Source: Mycolicibacterium chlorophenolicum | Lineage (GTDB): Bacteria; Actinomycetota; Actinomycetes; Mycobacteriales; Mycobacteriaceae | Assembly: GCF_001044235.1 (NCBI RefSeq) | Contig: NZ_JYNL01000030.1 | Location: 174,751 to 238,750, forward strand | DNA length: 64,000 nucleotides | Reading direction: 5' to 3' | Shown here: positions 9,053-18,484 of the stretch, one piece after another | Layout: each line of letters begins with the position of its first letter | Position numbering within the stretch: position 1 is the stretch's first letter | Notes under the pieces: model-generated | What the model was told of the DNA's origin: nothing | The model's database searches: none | Seen by the model: the letters and a program-made list of their open reading frames with translations, nothing else | Translations under genes and position numbers: made by a program

Positions 9053-10147
9053 ATGTCTTCAGCGAAATTCTTCTGGTTCCTGCCCACCAACGGCGACAGC
9101 CGCTCCATCGTCGGGGCCTCGCATGCCTCGGCACACCACATCGTGCCGGCCGGCTACCGGCCACCCAGCCGGCGTTACCTCGCCGAGGTGGCGCGGGCCG
9201 CCGACCGGCTCGGCTACGAAGGTGTGCTGACCCCGACCGGCACCTGGTGCGAAGACGCCTGGCTCACCGCGTCGGCACTGCTCGCCGAGACCGAGCGCCT
9301 GAAGTTCCTCGTCGCGTTCCGCCCCGGCCTGGTGCCGCCCACGCTCGCCGCCCAGCAGACGGCCACGTTGCAGCGCTTCTCCGAGGGCCGGGTGCTGCTC
9401 AACATCGTCAGCGGCGGAGACGATCTGGAGCAGCGCCGCTTCGGGGACTGGCTCGACCACGACCAGCGTTATGCGCGCACCGGGGAATTCCTGCACATCG
9501 TGAACTCGATCTGGCGGCAGGAGTCGCTGGACTACAAGGGCTCCTACTACGAGGTGGCCGACGCGCGGGTGTCCGCACCGCCGGATCCGTTGCCGCAGAT
9601 CTATTTCGGCGGCTCGTCGCCCGCGGCGCTGCCCATCGCCGCCGAGTACGTCGACGTCTACCTCACCTGGGGTGAGCCGCCGCAGGCCGCGGCGGCCAAG
9701 ATCGCGCAGGTGCGTGAGCTGGCCGAGCAGCGGGGCCGCCGCGTGCGTTTCGGCATCCGGCTGCACACCATCAGCCGCGACACCTCCGAGGCGGCGTGGG
9801 CGGTGGCCGACGAACTGCTCGCCCAGCTGAGCCCCGATCAGATCGCGAAGGCCACGGCGCTGCACGCGAAATCCGAATCCGAGGGACAGCGCCGGATGAC
9901 CGCGCTGCACGGCGGCCGAGTCGATCAGCTCGAGATCTATCCGAACCTGTGGGCGGGTGTCGGTCTGGTGCGTGGCGGCGCGGGCACGGCGCTGGTGGGC
10001 TCCCACGAGGAGGTGGCCGACCTGATCCTCGAGTACCACTCGCTGGGCTTCGACGAGTTCATCCTGTCGGGCTATCCGCACCTGGAGGAGGCGTACTGGT
10101 TCGCCGAGGGCGTGCTGCCGATCCTCAAGCGCAAAGGGGTCGCCTGA
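9053..10147 (+). CDS. ssuD: FMNH2-dependent alkanesulfonate monooxygenase
   Basis: This 364-residue member of the bacterial luciferase-like family cleaves alkanesulfonates to the aldehyde and sulfite using FMNH2 and oxygen. Motifs include FFWFLPTNGDSR at the N-terminus, SAHHIVPAGYRPPSRRYL, TGTWCEDAWL (with the active-site Cys region of SsuD), VAFRPGLVPPTLAAQQ, LLNIVSGGDDLEQRRFGDWLDHDQRYART and LSGYPHLEEAYWFAEGVLP at the C-terminus. The length is close to E. coli SsuD. It needs a flavin reductase (SsuE type), and none is visible nearby, so that partner must be encoded elsewhere. Confidence 0.92.
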   Translation: MSSAKFFWFLPTNGDSRSIVGASHASAHHIVPAGYRPPSRRYLAEVARAADRLGYEGVLTPTGTWCEDAWLTASALLAETERLKFLVAFRPGLVPPTLAAQQTATLQRFSEGRVLLNIVSGGDDLEQRRFGDWLDHDQRYARTGEFLHIVNSIWRQESLDYKGSYYEVADARVSAPPDPLPQIYFGGSSPAALPIAAEYVDVYLTWGEPPQAAAAKIAQVRELAEQRGRRVRFGIRLHTISRDTSEAAWAVADELLAQLSPDQIAKATALHAKSESEGQRRMTALHGGRVDQLEIYPNLWAGVGLVRGGAGTALVGSHEEVADLILEYHSLGFDEFILSGYPHLEEAYWFAEGVLPILKRKGVA

Positions 10148-10184
10148 CCCCCGGATCCGGTGAGCGTCTGGTATCTCTTCAGGC

Positions 10185-10763
10185 GTGGACGAATGGTTCG
10201 AGCGCAGTCCGTTCGTCGGGTTCGTGCCCTGGATCATCTACTGGGTGGTGGCCGACGGCCCGAGCACCTGGATGTTCGGGGCGATCTGCGCGGTCATCGC
10301 GACGCTGATCCTCGGCGTCTCGGCCGGTTTCGCCGGGGCGCGGCTGCTCGACATCGTGACCGTGGTGTTCTTCACCGGCGTGACGATCGCGGGCCTGATC
10401 GTGGGCGCCGAGGACCGCGACTGGATGGACAGCTACGCCACCACACTGTCGAGCGGGGTGCTGGCCGCGATGGCACTGGGCTCGCTGGCGTTCGAACCGT
10501 TCACCGCGCAGTACGCGCCGGCGTCGGCGCCGCGCCAGGAGTGGGAGGAGTTCGCGTTCCGCCGTACCAACCAGGTGCTGACGCTGATGTGGGCGCTGGT
10601 GTTCGCCCTCATCGCCGTGCTGGGCTACGTCGCGGCCATCTCGCCGTCGACGGTGCACTGGACCAAAGCCGTGATCCCCGTGGTGGTGATCGTCGGCGCG
10701 TTCGGCATGACGCAGGCCTATCCGAAGCGGGCCCGGGAGAAGGCGCGTCGGAAGGCCTCCTAG
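10185..10763 (+). CDS. Integral membrane protein of unknown function
   Basis: This 192-residue protein starts at a GTG (MDEWFERSPFVGFVPW). It has about six hydrophobic segments: roughly residues 11-25, 28-48, 50-73, 85-101, 129-150 and 158-176, with a polar loop near residues 104-125. A basic tail (KRAREKARRKAS) ends the protein. I recognise no family signature or conserved catalytic residues. It follows ssuD by 37 bases but has no obvious tie to sulfonate use. It is convergent with the downstream lipoprotein gene. Confidence 0.7.
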   Translation: MDEWFERSPFVGFVPWIIYWVVADGPSTWMFGAICAVIATLILGVSAGFAGARLLDIVTVVFFTGVTIAGLIVGAEDRDWMDSYATTLSSGVLAAMALGSLAFEPFTAQYAPASAPRQEWEEFAFRRTNQVLTLMWALVFALIAVLGYVAAISPSTVHWTKAVIPVVVIVGAFGMTQAYPKRAREKARRKAS

Positions 10764-10769
10764 CGGCGC

Positions 10770-11450
10770 TCAGCAGCGGAACGCGGCACCCACACCGGCG
10801 GGCGGTTGCGCCGGTTGCAGGCAGCCGAACGGCACCACACCGTCTGCGCTGATCCGCACCGCCGCCCGGTGTGCGTAGTTCACGCAGTACAGACCCGCGT
10901 CGTCGCTGCGGCACCGGTCGTCGCCGAAGGACAGCGATTGTCCCGCAGGCAGTTCGGTGCCCGATCCGGTGACGAACGGGCCGGGATCTCCGCGCAGCGC
11001 GCCGACCCGCAGCTCGGTGCCGGGAAATTCGACCCAGCCCGCCTTCCACACCCCTTCGGCGTCGGTGGGGCGCGGCGGCGGGGAGGTGAGGTCCAGCAGA
11101 CAGGTCAGGCCGCCGGCGGCGGTGAGGCATTGCGTGGTGCCCAGCGGCGCCCCGGACGGGGCTGTGAACGCGATGTCCTCACCCAGCCGGGTGGTGACCC
11201 CGTCGCGGAACGCGACGTGGAAAGTGCCGGGATCGGCGGCGGCGCCGCCCTCGATGAACCGGATGACGTCGTCGATCGACGCGCCGCTGCCCGGTGCCGC
11301 AGCGCTCGGTGGGCTCGACGGAGCCGCTGCGGTGCTGGTGGTGGCCTCGGGCGGCACCGGAGCGGGGGACGACGACTCGGCCTGCCCGCCCACCGACTGC
11401 GAGCAGCCGGCCACCAGGGTCGCCACTGCGATCAGGCCGGCAACGCGCAC
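10770..11450 (-). CDS. Putative secreted lipoprotein
   Basis: This 226-residue protein starts at a GTG and has a short signal peptide with lipobox LVAGC (Cys16). A Ser/Pro/Ala/Thr-rich linker spans about residues 21-55, as in many mycobacterial cell-wall lipoproteins. A globular region with six Cys follows (pairs near TTQCLTAAGGLTCLL, DRCRSDDAGLYC and FGCLQ...FRC), suggesting disulfides outside the cell. I do not recognise a named family. It is divergent from the carboxylesterase gene at 11524 and convergent with the upstream membrane-protein gene. Confidence 0.75.
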   Translation of the reverse strand: MRVAGLIAVATLVAGCSQSVGGQAESSSPAPVPPEATTSTAAAPSSPPSAAAPGSGASIDDVIRFIEGGAAADPGTFHVAFRDGVTTRLGEDIAFTAPSGAPLGTTQCLTAAGGLTCLLDLTSPPPRPTDAEGVWKAGWVEFPGTELRVGALRGDPGPFVTGSGTELPAGQSLSFGDDRCRSDDAGLYCVNYAHRAAVRISADGVVPFGCLQPAQPPAGVGAAFRC

Positions 11451-11523
11451 CCGCCCAGGCTAGCCGCCCGACACGGGGCCGGTCGCGAGGCGGGGCGGGC
11501 GCGGGTTCGCTACCGTCGGGAGG

Positions 11524-13032
11524 ATGCATGAGCACACCGTGCGGGTGAAGACCGCATCCGGCGTCGTCGAGGGCTTCACCCGTGACGGTGTCCACCGCTG
11601 GCGGTCCATCCCGTACGCCAAGCCGCCGGTCGGCGCGCTGCGCTACCGGGCGCCGCAACCGGTGCGGCCCTGGTCCGGGGTGCGGCACTGCCACGGGTTC
11701 GGGTACTGCGCGCCGCAGCAGCGGATGTACACGATCCTGCGGCCCGGCAAGTACCAGCCGATGAGCGAGGACTGTCTGACGCTCAACGTCGTCGCGCCGG
11801 CCCGGCCGCAGGCCGAGCGGCTGCCGGTGATGGTGTTCATCCACGGCGGCGGCTACATGCTGGGCAGTTCGGCCACCCCGATCTACGACGGCGCGTCACT
11901 GGCCCGCAAGGGATGCGTCTACGTCTCGGTGAACTACCGGCTCGGGCCGCTGGGGTGTCTGGAGCTGTCGTCGCTGTCGACCCCCGGCACCCCGATCGAC
12001 GACAACCTCTTCCTGCGTGACCTGGTGATGGCGCTGCGCTGGGTGCGCGACAACGCCGAGGCGTTCGGCGGCGACCCGGACAACGTGACGATCTTCGGCG
12101 AGAGTGCGGGCGCGCACGCCGTGGGCACCCTGCTGGCCACCCCGGACGCCGACGGCCTGTTCGCCCGTGCGATCGCGCAGAGCCCCAGCAGTGGGATGAC
12201 GCGCGGCGCCGACATCGCCGAGCAGTACGCGCAGCGGTTCGCCCGCCAACTCGGGGCCGAGGGACGCGACGCGGCCGAGGTGCTGATGCGCACCCGCCCC
12301 GCCGATCTGGTGAACGCTCTCGAGCATCTGATCCTCGAAGGTCAGCGGGACATGCTGGGCGCCTTCGCCATCGGACCGACCTACGGCACCGAGTACCTGC
12401 CGCTGGACCCGGTCGAGGCGATGCGCACCGGCCGCGCGCACCGCGTGCCGCTCATCGTGGGCACCAACGCCGACGAGGGCCGGCTGTTCACCCGCTTCCT
12501 CAAACTGCTGCCCACCACCGAGACCGCCATCGAGCGGCTGTTCTCCCAGGCCGAGCCGGGCGAGCGGGAGCGCATCCTGGCCGCCTATCCGGGCTATCCG
12601 AATTCCGCGGCGTGCGTGCGGCTCGGCGGCGATTTCATCTTCGGGTCCGCGATGTGGCAGATCGCGCAGGCGCACAGCCGGCATGCGCCCACCCACGTGT
12701 ACCGCTACGACTACGCGACCCGGGCACTGCACCTGACCGGTCTGGGCGCGACGCATGCGATGGAGCTGCTCGCGGTGTTCGACGTCTACCGCTCGCGGTT
12801 CGGCAGGCTGCTCGCCGCCGGCGTCGACGCCCGCACCGCCGGCAAGGTCAGCGACGACATCCAGGCGCGGTGGCTGGCGTTCGCCGCGCAGGGCGTGCCC
12901 GGCGAGGACTGGCCGCGCTACGACCACGACGAGCGGCCGGTGATGGTGCTCGACCGGCGCCGCCGGGTCGAGTACGACCCGCACGCCGAGCGACGCCAGG
13001 CGTGGGAGACGTTCTCCCTCGCCTCGCGCTGA
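11524..13032 (+). CDS. Type-B carboxylesterase/lipase family protein
   Basis: This 502-residue alpha/beta hydrolase of the carboxylesterase type B family has the N-terminal RWRSIPYAKPPVGALRY block, EDCLTLNVVAP, the oxyanion-hole motif VFIHGGGYMLG, and the nucleophile elbow IFGESAGAHAVG with the catalytic Ser. The Glu/Asp and His of the triad would lie in NADEGRLFTRF and ATHAMELLAVF. No signal peptide is visible, so it is probably cytoplasmic. The natural ester substrate is unknown. It is followed 41 bases later by the broken amine oxidase gene. Confidence 0.9.
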   Translation: MHEHTVRVKTASGVVEGFTRDGVHRWRSIPYAKPPVGALRYRAPQPVRPWSGVRHCHGFGYCAPQQRMYTILRPGKYQPMSEDCLTLNVVAPARPQAERLPVMVFIHGGGYMLGSSATPIYDGASLARKGCVYVSVNYRLGPLGCLELSSLSTPGTPIDDNLFLRDLVMALRWVRDNAEAFGGDPDNVTIFGESAGAHAVGTLLATPDADGLFARAIAQSPSSGMTRGADIAEQYAQRFARQLGAEGRDAAEVLMRTRPADLVNALEHLILEGQRDMLGAFAIGPTYGTEYLPLDPVEAMRTGRAHRVPLIVGTNADEGRLFTRFLKLLPTTETAIERLFSQAEPGERERILAAYPGYPNSAACVRLGGDFIFGSAMWQIAQAHSRHAPTHVYRYDYATRALHLTGLGATHAMELLAVFDVYRSRFGRLLAAGVDARTAGKVSDDIQARWLAFAAQGVPGEDWPRYDHDERPVMVLDRRRRVEYDPHAERRQAWETFSLASR

Positions 13033-13073
13033 CGGTCACCGACTTGGGGTAATCCACTGCTTGGCGGCGCGGG

Positions 13074-15076
13074 ATGTGGTTGCGTAAGCGCGTGTCCGAG
13101 GCCCACCCCCACCCGCTCGATCCGCTCGGTGAAGAGGAGTTCCGCGCCGTCGCGGCGATCCTGCGCCGAGAGCACGGTGTGCAGCCGGCCGGTTCGGGTA
13201 CGCAGCGCGGGTGGCGCTTCGCGTCGATCGAGTCGCTCGAGCCGTCGAAGGCCGAGTTGACGGCCTTCGAGGCGGGCGGGCCGCGGCCGGCGCGTCGCGC
13301 CACGGTGGTGTGTTTCGACCGCAGCGCCAACGCCACCTACAAGAGCGTGGTGTCGCTGACCGACGACCGGGTGGAGTCGTTCGAGCACATCCCCGGCGTG
13401 CAGGCCAACTTCACCGTCGACGAGTTCGCCGAGTGCGACCGCCTGCTGCGCTCGCATCCCGACGTGCTCGCCGCGTTGCATGCCCGCGGCGTCACCGACG
13501 TCGACCTGGTGTTCTTCGACACCTGGACCTACGGTGACGCGGTCGCGCCGCCGGAGTTCCGCGACCGGCGGATCGGGTGGTCGGACAGCTGGGTCAAAGC
13601 CGCGCCCGGCGCCAACCCGTATGCGCGGCTGCTGAGCGGACTGCACTGCGTCATCGACCTCAACGCGATGGAACTGCTGCGTGTCGAGGACGTCGGACCG
13701 TTCGCCGCCGACGGGGACGCGACGCCCCCGGAGGTGATGGGCGAGTACGTGCCGCGCCACATCCCCGAGCGGGTGCTCGGCCGCGGGCGCCGCGAGCCGC
13801 TCAAGCCGTTGCACATCACCCAGCCGGAGGGCCGTCGTTCCAGGTCGACGGCAACCTCGTGACATGGCAGAACTGGTCGCTGAGGGTCGGTTTCAACCAT
13901 CGCGAGGGAATGACGCTGCACACCGTGCGCTACCGGGACGGCGACCGGGACCGGTCGATCGCGCACCGGATGTCGTTCGCCGAGATGGTGGTGCCGTACC
14001 GGGATTCCTCGCCGGACCACTACCGCCGCACCGCGTTCGACATCGGCGAGTGGGGCCTGGGTTTCATGACGACGTCGCTGGAGCTCGGTTGCGACTGCCT
14101 CGGCGAGATCCGTTATCTCGACGCCGTTCTGCACGACAGCGCGGGGGAGCCCTACACCATCACCAACGCGATCTGCCTGCACGAGGAGGACAACGCCGTG
14201 CTGTGGAAGCACGTCGACCACGACATCGGCGCCGAGGTGCGCCGGATGCGGCGGCTGACATTGTCCTTCCACGTCACCGTCGCGAATTACGAGTACCTGG
14301 TCTACTGGCGGCTGTACCAGGACGGCAACATCGAATGCGAGGTCCGCGCCACCGGCATCATGGTGACCACGCCGCTGCCGCCCGGGGCGCCCAGTCCGAA
14401 CGGCACGATCGTCGACGAACGCACGTACGCCCCGTTCCACCAGCACTTCCTGGTCGCCCGCCTCGACATGGACATCGACGGGCCCGACAACACGGTGGTC
14501 ATGTCGGAGTCCTACGCCGAGCCGATCGGGCCGGACAACCCGCACGGCCTGTCGCTGGTGACACGCAACACCGCGCTGCGCAGCGAGGCCGAAGCCCGCC
14601 AGGACGTGAACTTCGGGACTCAGCGCGCCTGGAAGGTGGTCAACCCCAACGTGGTGACGGGTATCGGGGCCCATCCGGCCTACAAGCTGGTGCCCACGGG
14701 TGCCATCCCGCCGATGTTCGACCCCGGCTCACCGGTGTTGCAGCGCGCCGGCGTGATCGCCCACACCCTGTGGGTCACGCCGAACAGGCCCGACGAGCGT
14801 TGGCCCGCAGGCGAATTCGTCAATCAGTCCGTGCGTGACACCGGGCTCACCCAGTGGACGGCGGCCGACCGCCCGATAGAGAACACCGACGTGGTGCTGT
14901 GGTACGTCTTCGGCATCCACCACATCACCCGGCCCGAGGACTGGCCGGTGATGCCCGCCGACGTGGTGTCGTTCTGGCTCAAGCCCTTCGGATTCTTCGA
15001 CCGCAACCCGGCCCTGGACGTGGTGGGCACCCCGCCGGACGCGTGCCACACCTCGGCCACCAGCGCGCACCACTGA
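13074..15076 (+). pseudogene. Copper amine oxidase, split by a one-base frameshift
   Basis: Two overlapping frames together encode one primary-amine (copper/topaquinone) oxidase of about 667 residues. Frame 1 (13074-13862) carries the N-terminal domains from HPHPLDPLGEEEF to LKPLHITQPEG. The frame then changes near 13832, and PSFQVDGNLVTWQNWSLRVG continues in the second frame to 15076. Inserting one C in the ggcc run at 13830-13833 restores the reading frame. The topaquinone precursor Tyr is in ANYEY (TAC 14288-14290), and copper ligands are in HQHFLVARLDMDIDG and probably IHHITRP. The break separates N-terminal domains from the catalytic beta-sandwich, so as read no active enzyme is made. 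A sequencing error in the GC run is the alternative. The start (ATG 13074 or a GTG six codons on) is uncertain. Confidence 0.85.
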
Positions 15077-15091
15077 TGGCAGGCTGGACGG

Positions 15092-15418
15092 GTGGTCGTC
15101 AAATCCGTCCTGCTGTTCGTTGTGGCCGCAGTCCTCGAGATCGGGGGAGCCTGGCTGGTGTGGCAGGGCATCCGCGAACACCGCGGATGGCTGTGGATGG
15201 GCGCCGGTGTGATCGCGCTGGGCGCATACGGTTTCGTCGCCGCGTTCCAACCTGACGCGCACTTCGGCAGGGTGCTGGCGGCCTACGGCGGCGTGTTCAT
15301 CGCCGGTTCGCTGCTGTGGGGCATGGCCGCCGACGGCTTCCGGCCCGACCGGTGGGACGTCGCGGGCGCGCTGGTCGCTCTGGTGGGGGTGGCGCTGATC
15401 ATGTACGGGCCCCGCTGA
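15092..15418 (+). CDS. YnfA/UPF0060-family membrane protein
   Basis: This 108-residue protein has four membrane helices and starts at a GTG. It matches the UPF0060 (YnfA) pattern: an [21 protein letters not shown] block at the N-terminus, a second helix with [39 protein letters not shown], and a last helix ending in LIMYGPR. YnfA proteins belong with the small drug/metabolite transporter superfamily and some have been linked to toxic-compound export; the substrate here is unknown. It lies four bases from the convergent SCO6745-like gene. Confidence 0.88.
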   Translation: MVVKSVLLFVVAAVLEIGGAWLVWQGIREHRGWLWMGAGVIALGAYGFVAAFQPDAHFGRVLAAYGGVFIAGSLLWGMAADGFRPDRWDVAGALVALVGVALIMYGPR

Positions 15419-15422
15419 GCGT

Positions 15423-16331
15423 TCACCCCAGATGCGCGCTGTCGTCGTCGAGGTCGTCGCGGCGCAGACCCATCGGCGTCCCGGCGGGTACGTCGCCCGC
15501 GGCGATCACGGTGCGCGTGATCGGGGTCAGCGCCCGGAACAGGGCCTCGACCTCGTCGTCGTCGAGGGCGTTGAGCGCGGGCAGGGCCAGGGCGTCGGTG
15601 GTGTCCTCGATCCGCTGCTTGAGGGCGCGGCCGGCGTCGGTGAGTGCGCCGTCGGCCCCGAGCAGTCCCCGCCGGCGCAGCGCGTCGGTGTGCAACGCCC
15701 ATTGCGCGTCGTCGTAGTCGCGGCTGCGTTTGATCATCTCCTCGGGCACCCGGCCCGCCGCGGCGTGCAGCACGTTGCATTCGCGGCCCGAGAGTCCCTC
15801 GGCGGCGAGCACGGCGACGTGTCCGTCGCCGCGATGCTCGCGCAGCAGTGTCGTGGCGTGCCACAGCCGTGCCACCGGCTCCGACGGCCAGGACAGCGAT
15901 CGGTTGGCGGCATACAGTGCCCGCCCGCCGACGTCGGCCCCGCCCGCCGCGCGCGCCGCGAGGTCGGCGGCCACGGCCGCGGCCTCGTCGGTGACGCCGC
16001 AGCGGCGCAGCGCCGCCACGGCCGAGTCCTCTCGGGCGCGCAGCGCGTCGGCCGGTGACGCGATGTCCCACGCCGCGGGCAGGGCCTTGGCCACCCGTTC
16101 GGGGGCGAAGTTGTAGAACAGCGCGGTCACCACCTCGGCGGGCACCGGGCCCAGCGGTGCCGACCGGGCGGCGAAATAACCCATCCAGAAGCCTCGGTAT
16201 CCGAGGCCGTCGAGGGCGGTCCTGGACTCCGGGGCGAAGTAGGTGACGGCGTGCACGGGTTCGATCCGGTCGAAGAGCCGACGGGCCAGCGTCGCGGGCC
16301 GGCGCGGTTGTCTGTCCACACCGGCAGTCAA
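15423..16331 (-). CDS. SCO6745-family (SalK-like) protein
   Basis: This protein of about 300 residues is mostly helical and carries the conserved blocks of the actinobacterial SCO6745/SalK group: RRLFDRIEPVHAVTYFAPE, GYRGFWMGYFAARSAPLGPVPAEVV, FYNFAPERVAKALPAAW, and SEPVARLWHATTLLREHRGDGHVAVL. The C-terminal third looks winged-helix-like (LHTDALRRRGLL, ALTDAGRALKQRIEDTTDALA). The biochemical role of the family is not established. The start is uncertain: the longest frame begins at a TTG at 16331, while a GTG four codons later is also possible. Confidence 0.7.
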   Translation of the reverse strand: MTAGVDRQPRRPATLARRLFDRIEPVHAVTYFAPESRTALDGLGYRGFWMGYFAARSAPLGPVPAEVVTALFYNFAPERVAKALPAAWDIASPADALRAREDSAVAALRRCGVTDEAAAVAADLAARAAGGADVGGRALYAANRSLSWPSEPVARLWHATTLLREHRGDGHVAVLAAEGLSGRECNVLHAAAGRVPEEMIKRSRDYDDAQWALHTDALRRRGLLGADGALTDAGRALKQRIEDTTDALALPALNALDDDEVEALFRALTPITRTVIAAGDVPAGTPMGLRRDDLDDDSAHLG

Positions 16332-16381
16332 TCACCCCGTCCTGGCGGGTCTGCTAACGTCCCCAGCACCTGGGGTCGGGG

Positions 16382-17134
16382 GTGACGGGGAAGCGGATGG
16401 CGAAGCTGATCAGTGCGGTCGCCGGACTGGCCGCCCTCTGTGCCGTGCTGACGTCCTGCAGCTCTCCGGTCAGTTCCGATGCGGTGCCCGCGGTGGCCCC
16501 CGACGATCTGCAGGCCGACATCGCCCAGCGGCTGGCCGCCGCGGGGGAGAAGCCGCAATCGGTCACCTGCAAGGATCCCCTGGTCGGCGAGGTCGGCCAG
16601 TCGGCGCGCTGCGATGTGGTGCTCAGCACGACCAACAGCTTCGAACCGATCGTGACCGTCACCGGCATCGACGGCGGGTCGATCGTGTACGAGATGATCC
16701 CGGCGTTGTCGCGCCAACAGCTCGAACAGGCGGTGACGCGGCTCGCGGCCGACGCCGGCTCGGCCCCGGACGCCGTCGCGTGCCCATCGGGTCTGCTGGG
16801 CCGGCCCCAGGCGACGGCGCAGTGCGACGTCACCGCCGGCGGCGCCACGCTGCGGCGCACCGCGGAGGTGACCGGTGTGGACGGGCTGACCATGAACTTC
16901 GACCTCGTGCCGCTGCTGACCAAGGCCGAGGTCGAGAACTCTCTGCTCGACGAACTCGCCACCCATCTGGGCAAGCGGCCGGACTCCGCAGTGTGTGGGG
17001 GCAACCTCGAAGGACGGGTGGGCAACACCGTGGACTGCACGGTGGCGGCCGGCTCGGAACGTGCCGAGCTGACGCTGACGGTGACCACCGTCGACGGGGC
17101 GAAGGTCGACTACACCTACGCACCGCGGCGGTGA
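16382..17134 (+). CDS. Lipoprotein with three DUF4333-like repeats
   Basis: This 250-residue protein has a signal peptide with lipobox LTSC (Cys26 from the GTG at 16382; an ATG five codons later is an alternative start). The mature part is three consecutive units of about 70 residues, each with the DUF4333 pattern: a helix (LQADIAQRL, LEQAVTRLA, ENSLLDELA), then C..L.G.VG...RC-type Cys pairs, then a hydrophobic strand pair with VTGIDGG, VTGVDGL or VTTVDGA. Each repeat has two Cys that could form a disulfide. DUF4333 proteins are cell-envelope proteins of actinobacteria with no known activity. A triple copy is more than the single unit I usually associate with the family. Confidence 0.75.
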   Translation: MTGKRMAKLISAVAGLAALCAVLTSCSSPVSSDAVPAVAPDDLQADIAQRLAAAGEKPQSVTCKDPLVGEVGQSARCDVVLSTTNSFEPIVTVTGIDGGSIVYEMIPALSRQQLEQAVTRLAADAGSAPDAVACPSGLLGRPQATAQCDVTAGGATLRRTAEVTGVDGLTMNFDLVPLLTKAEVENSLLDELATHLGKRPDSAVCGGNLEGRVGNTVDCTVAAGSERAELTLTVTTVDGAKVDYTYAPRR

Positions 17135-17139
17135 GCCGG

Positions 17140-17844
17140 TCAATCGCCCTCTGCCACAGCCGAAGCCGCCTCGTCGATGATCGCCCGCATTGCGCGCTCG
17201 GCCGCGTCCTCGTCGCCCAACCGGATGGCGCGGGCCACCTCGTCGTGCAGGGCGATGGCCTCCGGGTTTGGTTTGTCCGGCATCATGCCGTGGTGCGTGC
17301 GGCCTGAGAGCACCTCGGCCACCACGTCGTTGAGCGCCCGGAACATCTCGTTGCCGCTGGCCTCCAGCAGGGTTCGATGAAAGATCTTGTCCGCCAACAG
17401 GTATGACTCGAGGTCGCCGGTGCGGCCGTGCACGACCATGTCCGAGACGGCGGCCGCCAGGATCCGGCACTGGTGCGGGTCCGCGCGGCGCGCCGCGAGC
17501 GCTGCGGCGGCCGGTTCGAAGCCGCGGCGCAACTCGGACAGTGACGCCAGTTGCGCCGCGCGGTCCTCGGAGTCCAGTCGCCAGCGAATCAGCCTGGGGT
17601 CGAACACATTCCATTTGTGCGATGGCTGGATGGTGATGCCGACGCGGCGGCGCGAGGCCGCCATGCCCATCGACTCGAGAACACGGATCGCCTCCCGCGC
17701 CACGCTGCGCGACACCTGGTGTCGCGCACTGACGCCGTCCAGCGTGATGACCTGCCCCTCGGAGTACTCGCCGGACACGATCGCGGTGCCCAGTGCGGTG
17801 AGCACACTGTCGTGCAGTGCTCCGCTGGGCGTCTCCGCATTCAC
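17140..17844 (-). CDS. FadR/GntR-family regulator of gluconate genes
   Basis: This 234-residue regulator has an N-terminal winged helix (about residues 10-75: EGQVITLDGVSARHQVSRSVAREAIRVLESMG) and a C-terminal all-helical FCD domain with metal/ligand residues in FEPAAAALAARRA, ADKIFHRTLLEASGN and LHDEVARAI. It is divergent from gluconokinase and gluconate permease with 121 bases between, so it most likely represses them and responds to gluconate or 6-phosphogluconate. The ATG at 17844 is the natural start. Confidence 0.88.
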   Translation of the reverse strand: MNAETPSGALHDSVLTALGTAIVSGEYSEGQVITLDGVSARHQVSRSVAREAIRVLESMGMAASRRRVGITIQPSHKWNVFDPRLIRWRLDSEDRAAQLASLSELRRGFEPAAAALAARRADPHQCRILAAAVSDMVVHGRTGDLESYLLADKIFHRTLLEASGNEMFRALNDVVAEVLSGRTHHGMMPDKPNPEAIALHDEVARAIRLGDEDAAERAMRAIIDEAASAVAEGD

Positions 17845-17853
17845 GCAAACATC

Positions 17854-17864
17854 TTGTCATACGC
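17854..17864. promoter_or_regulatory. Candidate FadR-type operator in the gluconate regulator/kinase gap
   Basis: TTGTCATACGC fits the FadR-subfamily consensus TNGTNNNACNA at all but the last position. It lies ten bases upstream of the regulator start. A perfect palindrome ATATCGATAT at 17891-17900 in the same gap could be a second site or promoter element. Placement fits autoregulation and control of the divergent kinase-permease operon. Confidence 0.4.
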
Positions 17865-17965
17865 TATGCCTGAACCGATTGAGTAGAGGAATATCGATAT
17901 CTACTTGCAATAGTCTGATCTTTGAGGCAGTCTGTGTGACGGCAAGCACAACAGGGTAGGAGGAC

Positions 17966-18484
17966 GTGGTGGCGTCACCCATCGTGGTCATGGGCGTTTC
18001 CGGCTCGGGGAAGTCGACCGTGGGCGCCGCACTCGCGCAGCGGCTCCGTGTGCCGTTCGCCGATGCGGACGATTTCCATCCGGCCGCCAACATCGCGAAG
18101 ATGACGGCCGGCCACCCGCTGGACGACGACGATCGACACCCCTGGCTGGAGGCGATCGGCGACTGGCTGGCGCAGCGGTGTGCCACCGGCGGCGTGATGA
18201 GCTGCTCGGCGCTCAAACGCAGCTACCGCGAGCAGTTGCGCCGGCACTGTCCCGACGTGCAGTTCCTGCACCTCGCCGGCACCCCCGAGGTCATCGGCCG
18301 GCGCCAGGCCAGCCGGCCCGGCCACTTCATGCCGGCATCGCTGCTGGCGTCGCAGTTCGCCACCCTCGAACCGCTCGACGCCGACGAGCGCGGCACCACC
18401 ATCGACGTCGACCAGAGCATCGACACGATCATCGACACCTACTGCGCCAACAACGGGATCACCACCGAACAGGAGAAGAGATGA
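17966..18484 (+). CDS. gntK: Gluconokinase
   Basis: This 172-residue P-loop kinase phosphorylates gluconate to 6-phosphogluconate, feeding the oxidative pentose-phosphate pathway. Visible motifs are Walker A GVSGSGKST, the gluconate-binding block FADADDFHPAANIAKMTAGHPLDDDDRHPWL, CSALKRSYREQLR and the lid-region RPGHFMPASLLASQFATLEPL. The length is normal for GntK. The GTG at 17966 is used; a second GTG follows immediately. The stop overlaps the permease start (ATGA). Confidence 0.95.
   Translation: MVASPIVVMGVSGSGKSTVGAALAQRLRVPFADADDFHPAANIAKMTAGHPLDDDDRHPWLEAIGDWLAQRCATGGVMSCSALKRSYREQLRRHCPDVQFLHLAGTPEVIGRRQASRPGHFMPASLLASQFATLEPLDADERGTTIDVDQSIDTIIDTYCANNGITTEQEKR

Noticed and set aside
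17891..17900. ATATCGATAT palindrome as the main gluconate-regulator operator
   Set aside because: It does not fit the FadR-subfamily TNGTNNNACNA pattern; the site at 17854-17864 fits better. It is kept only as a secondary possibility.
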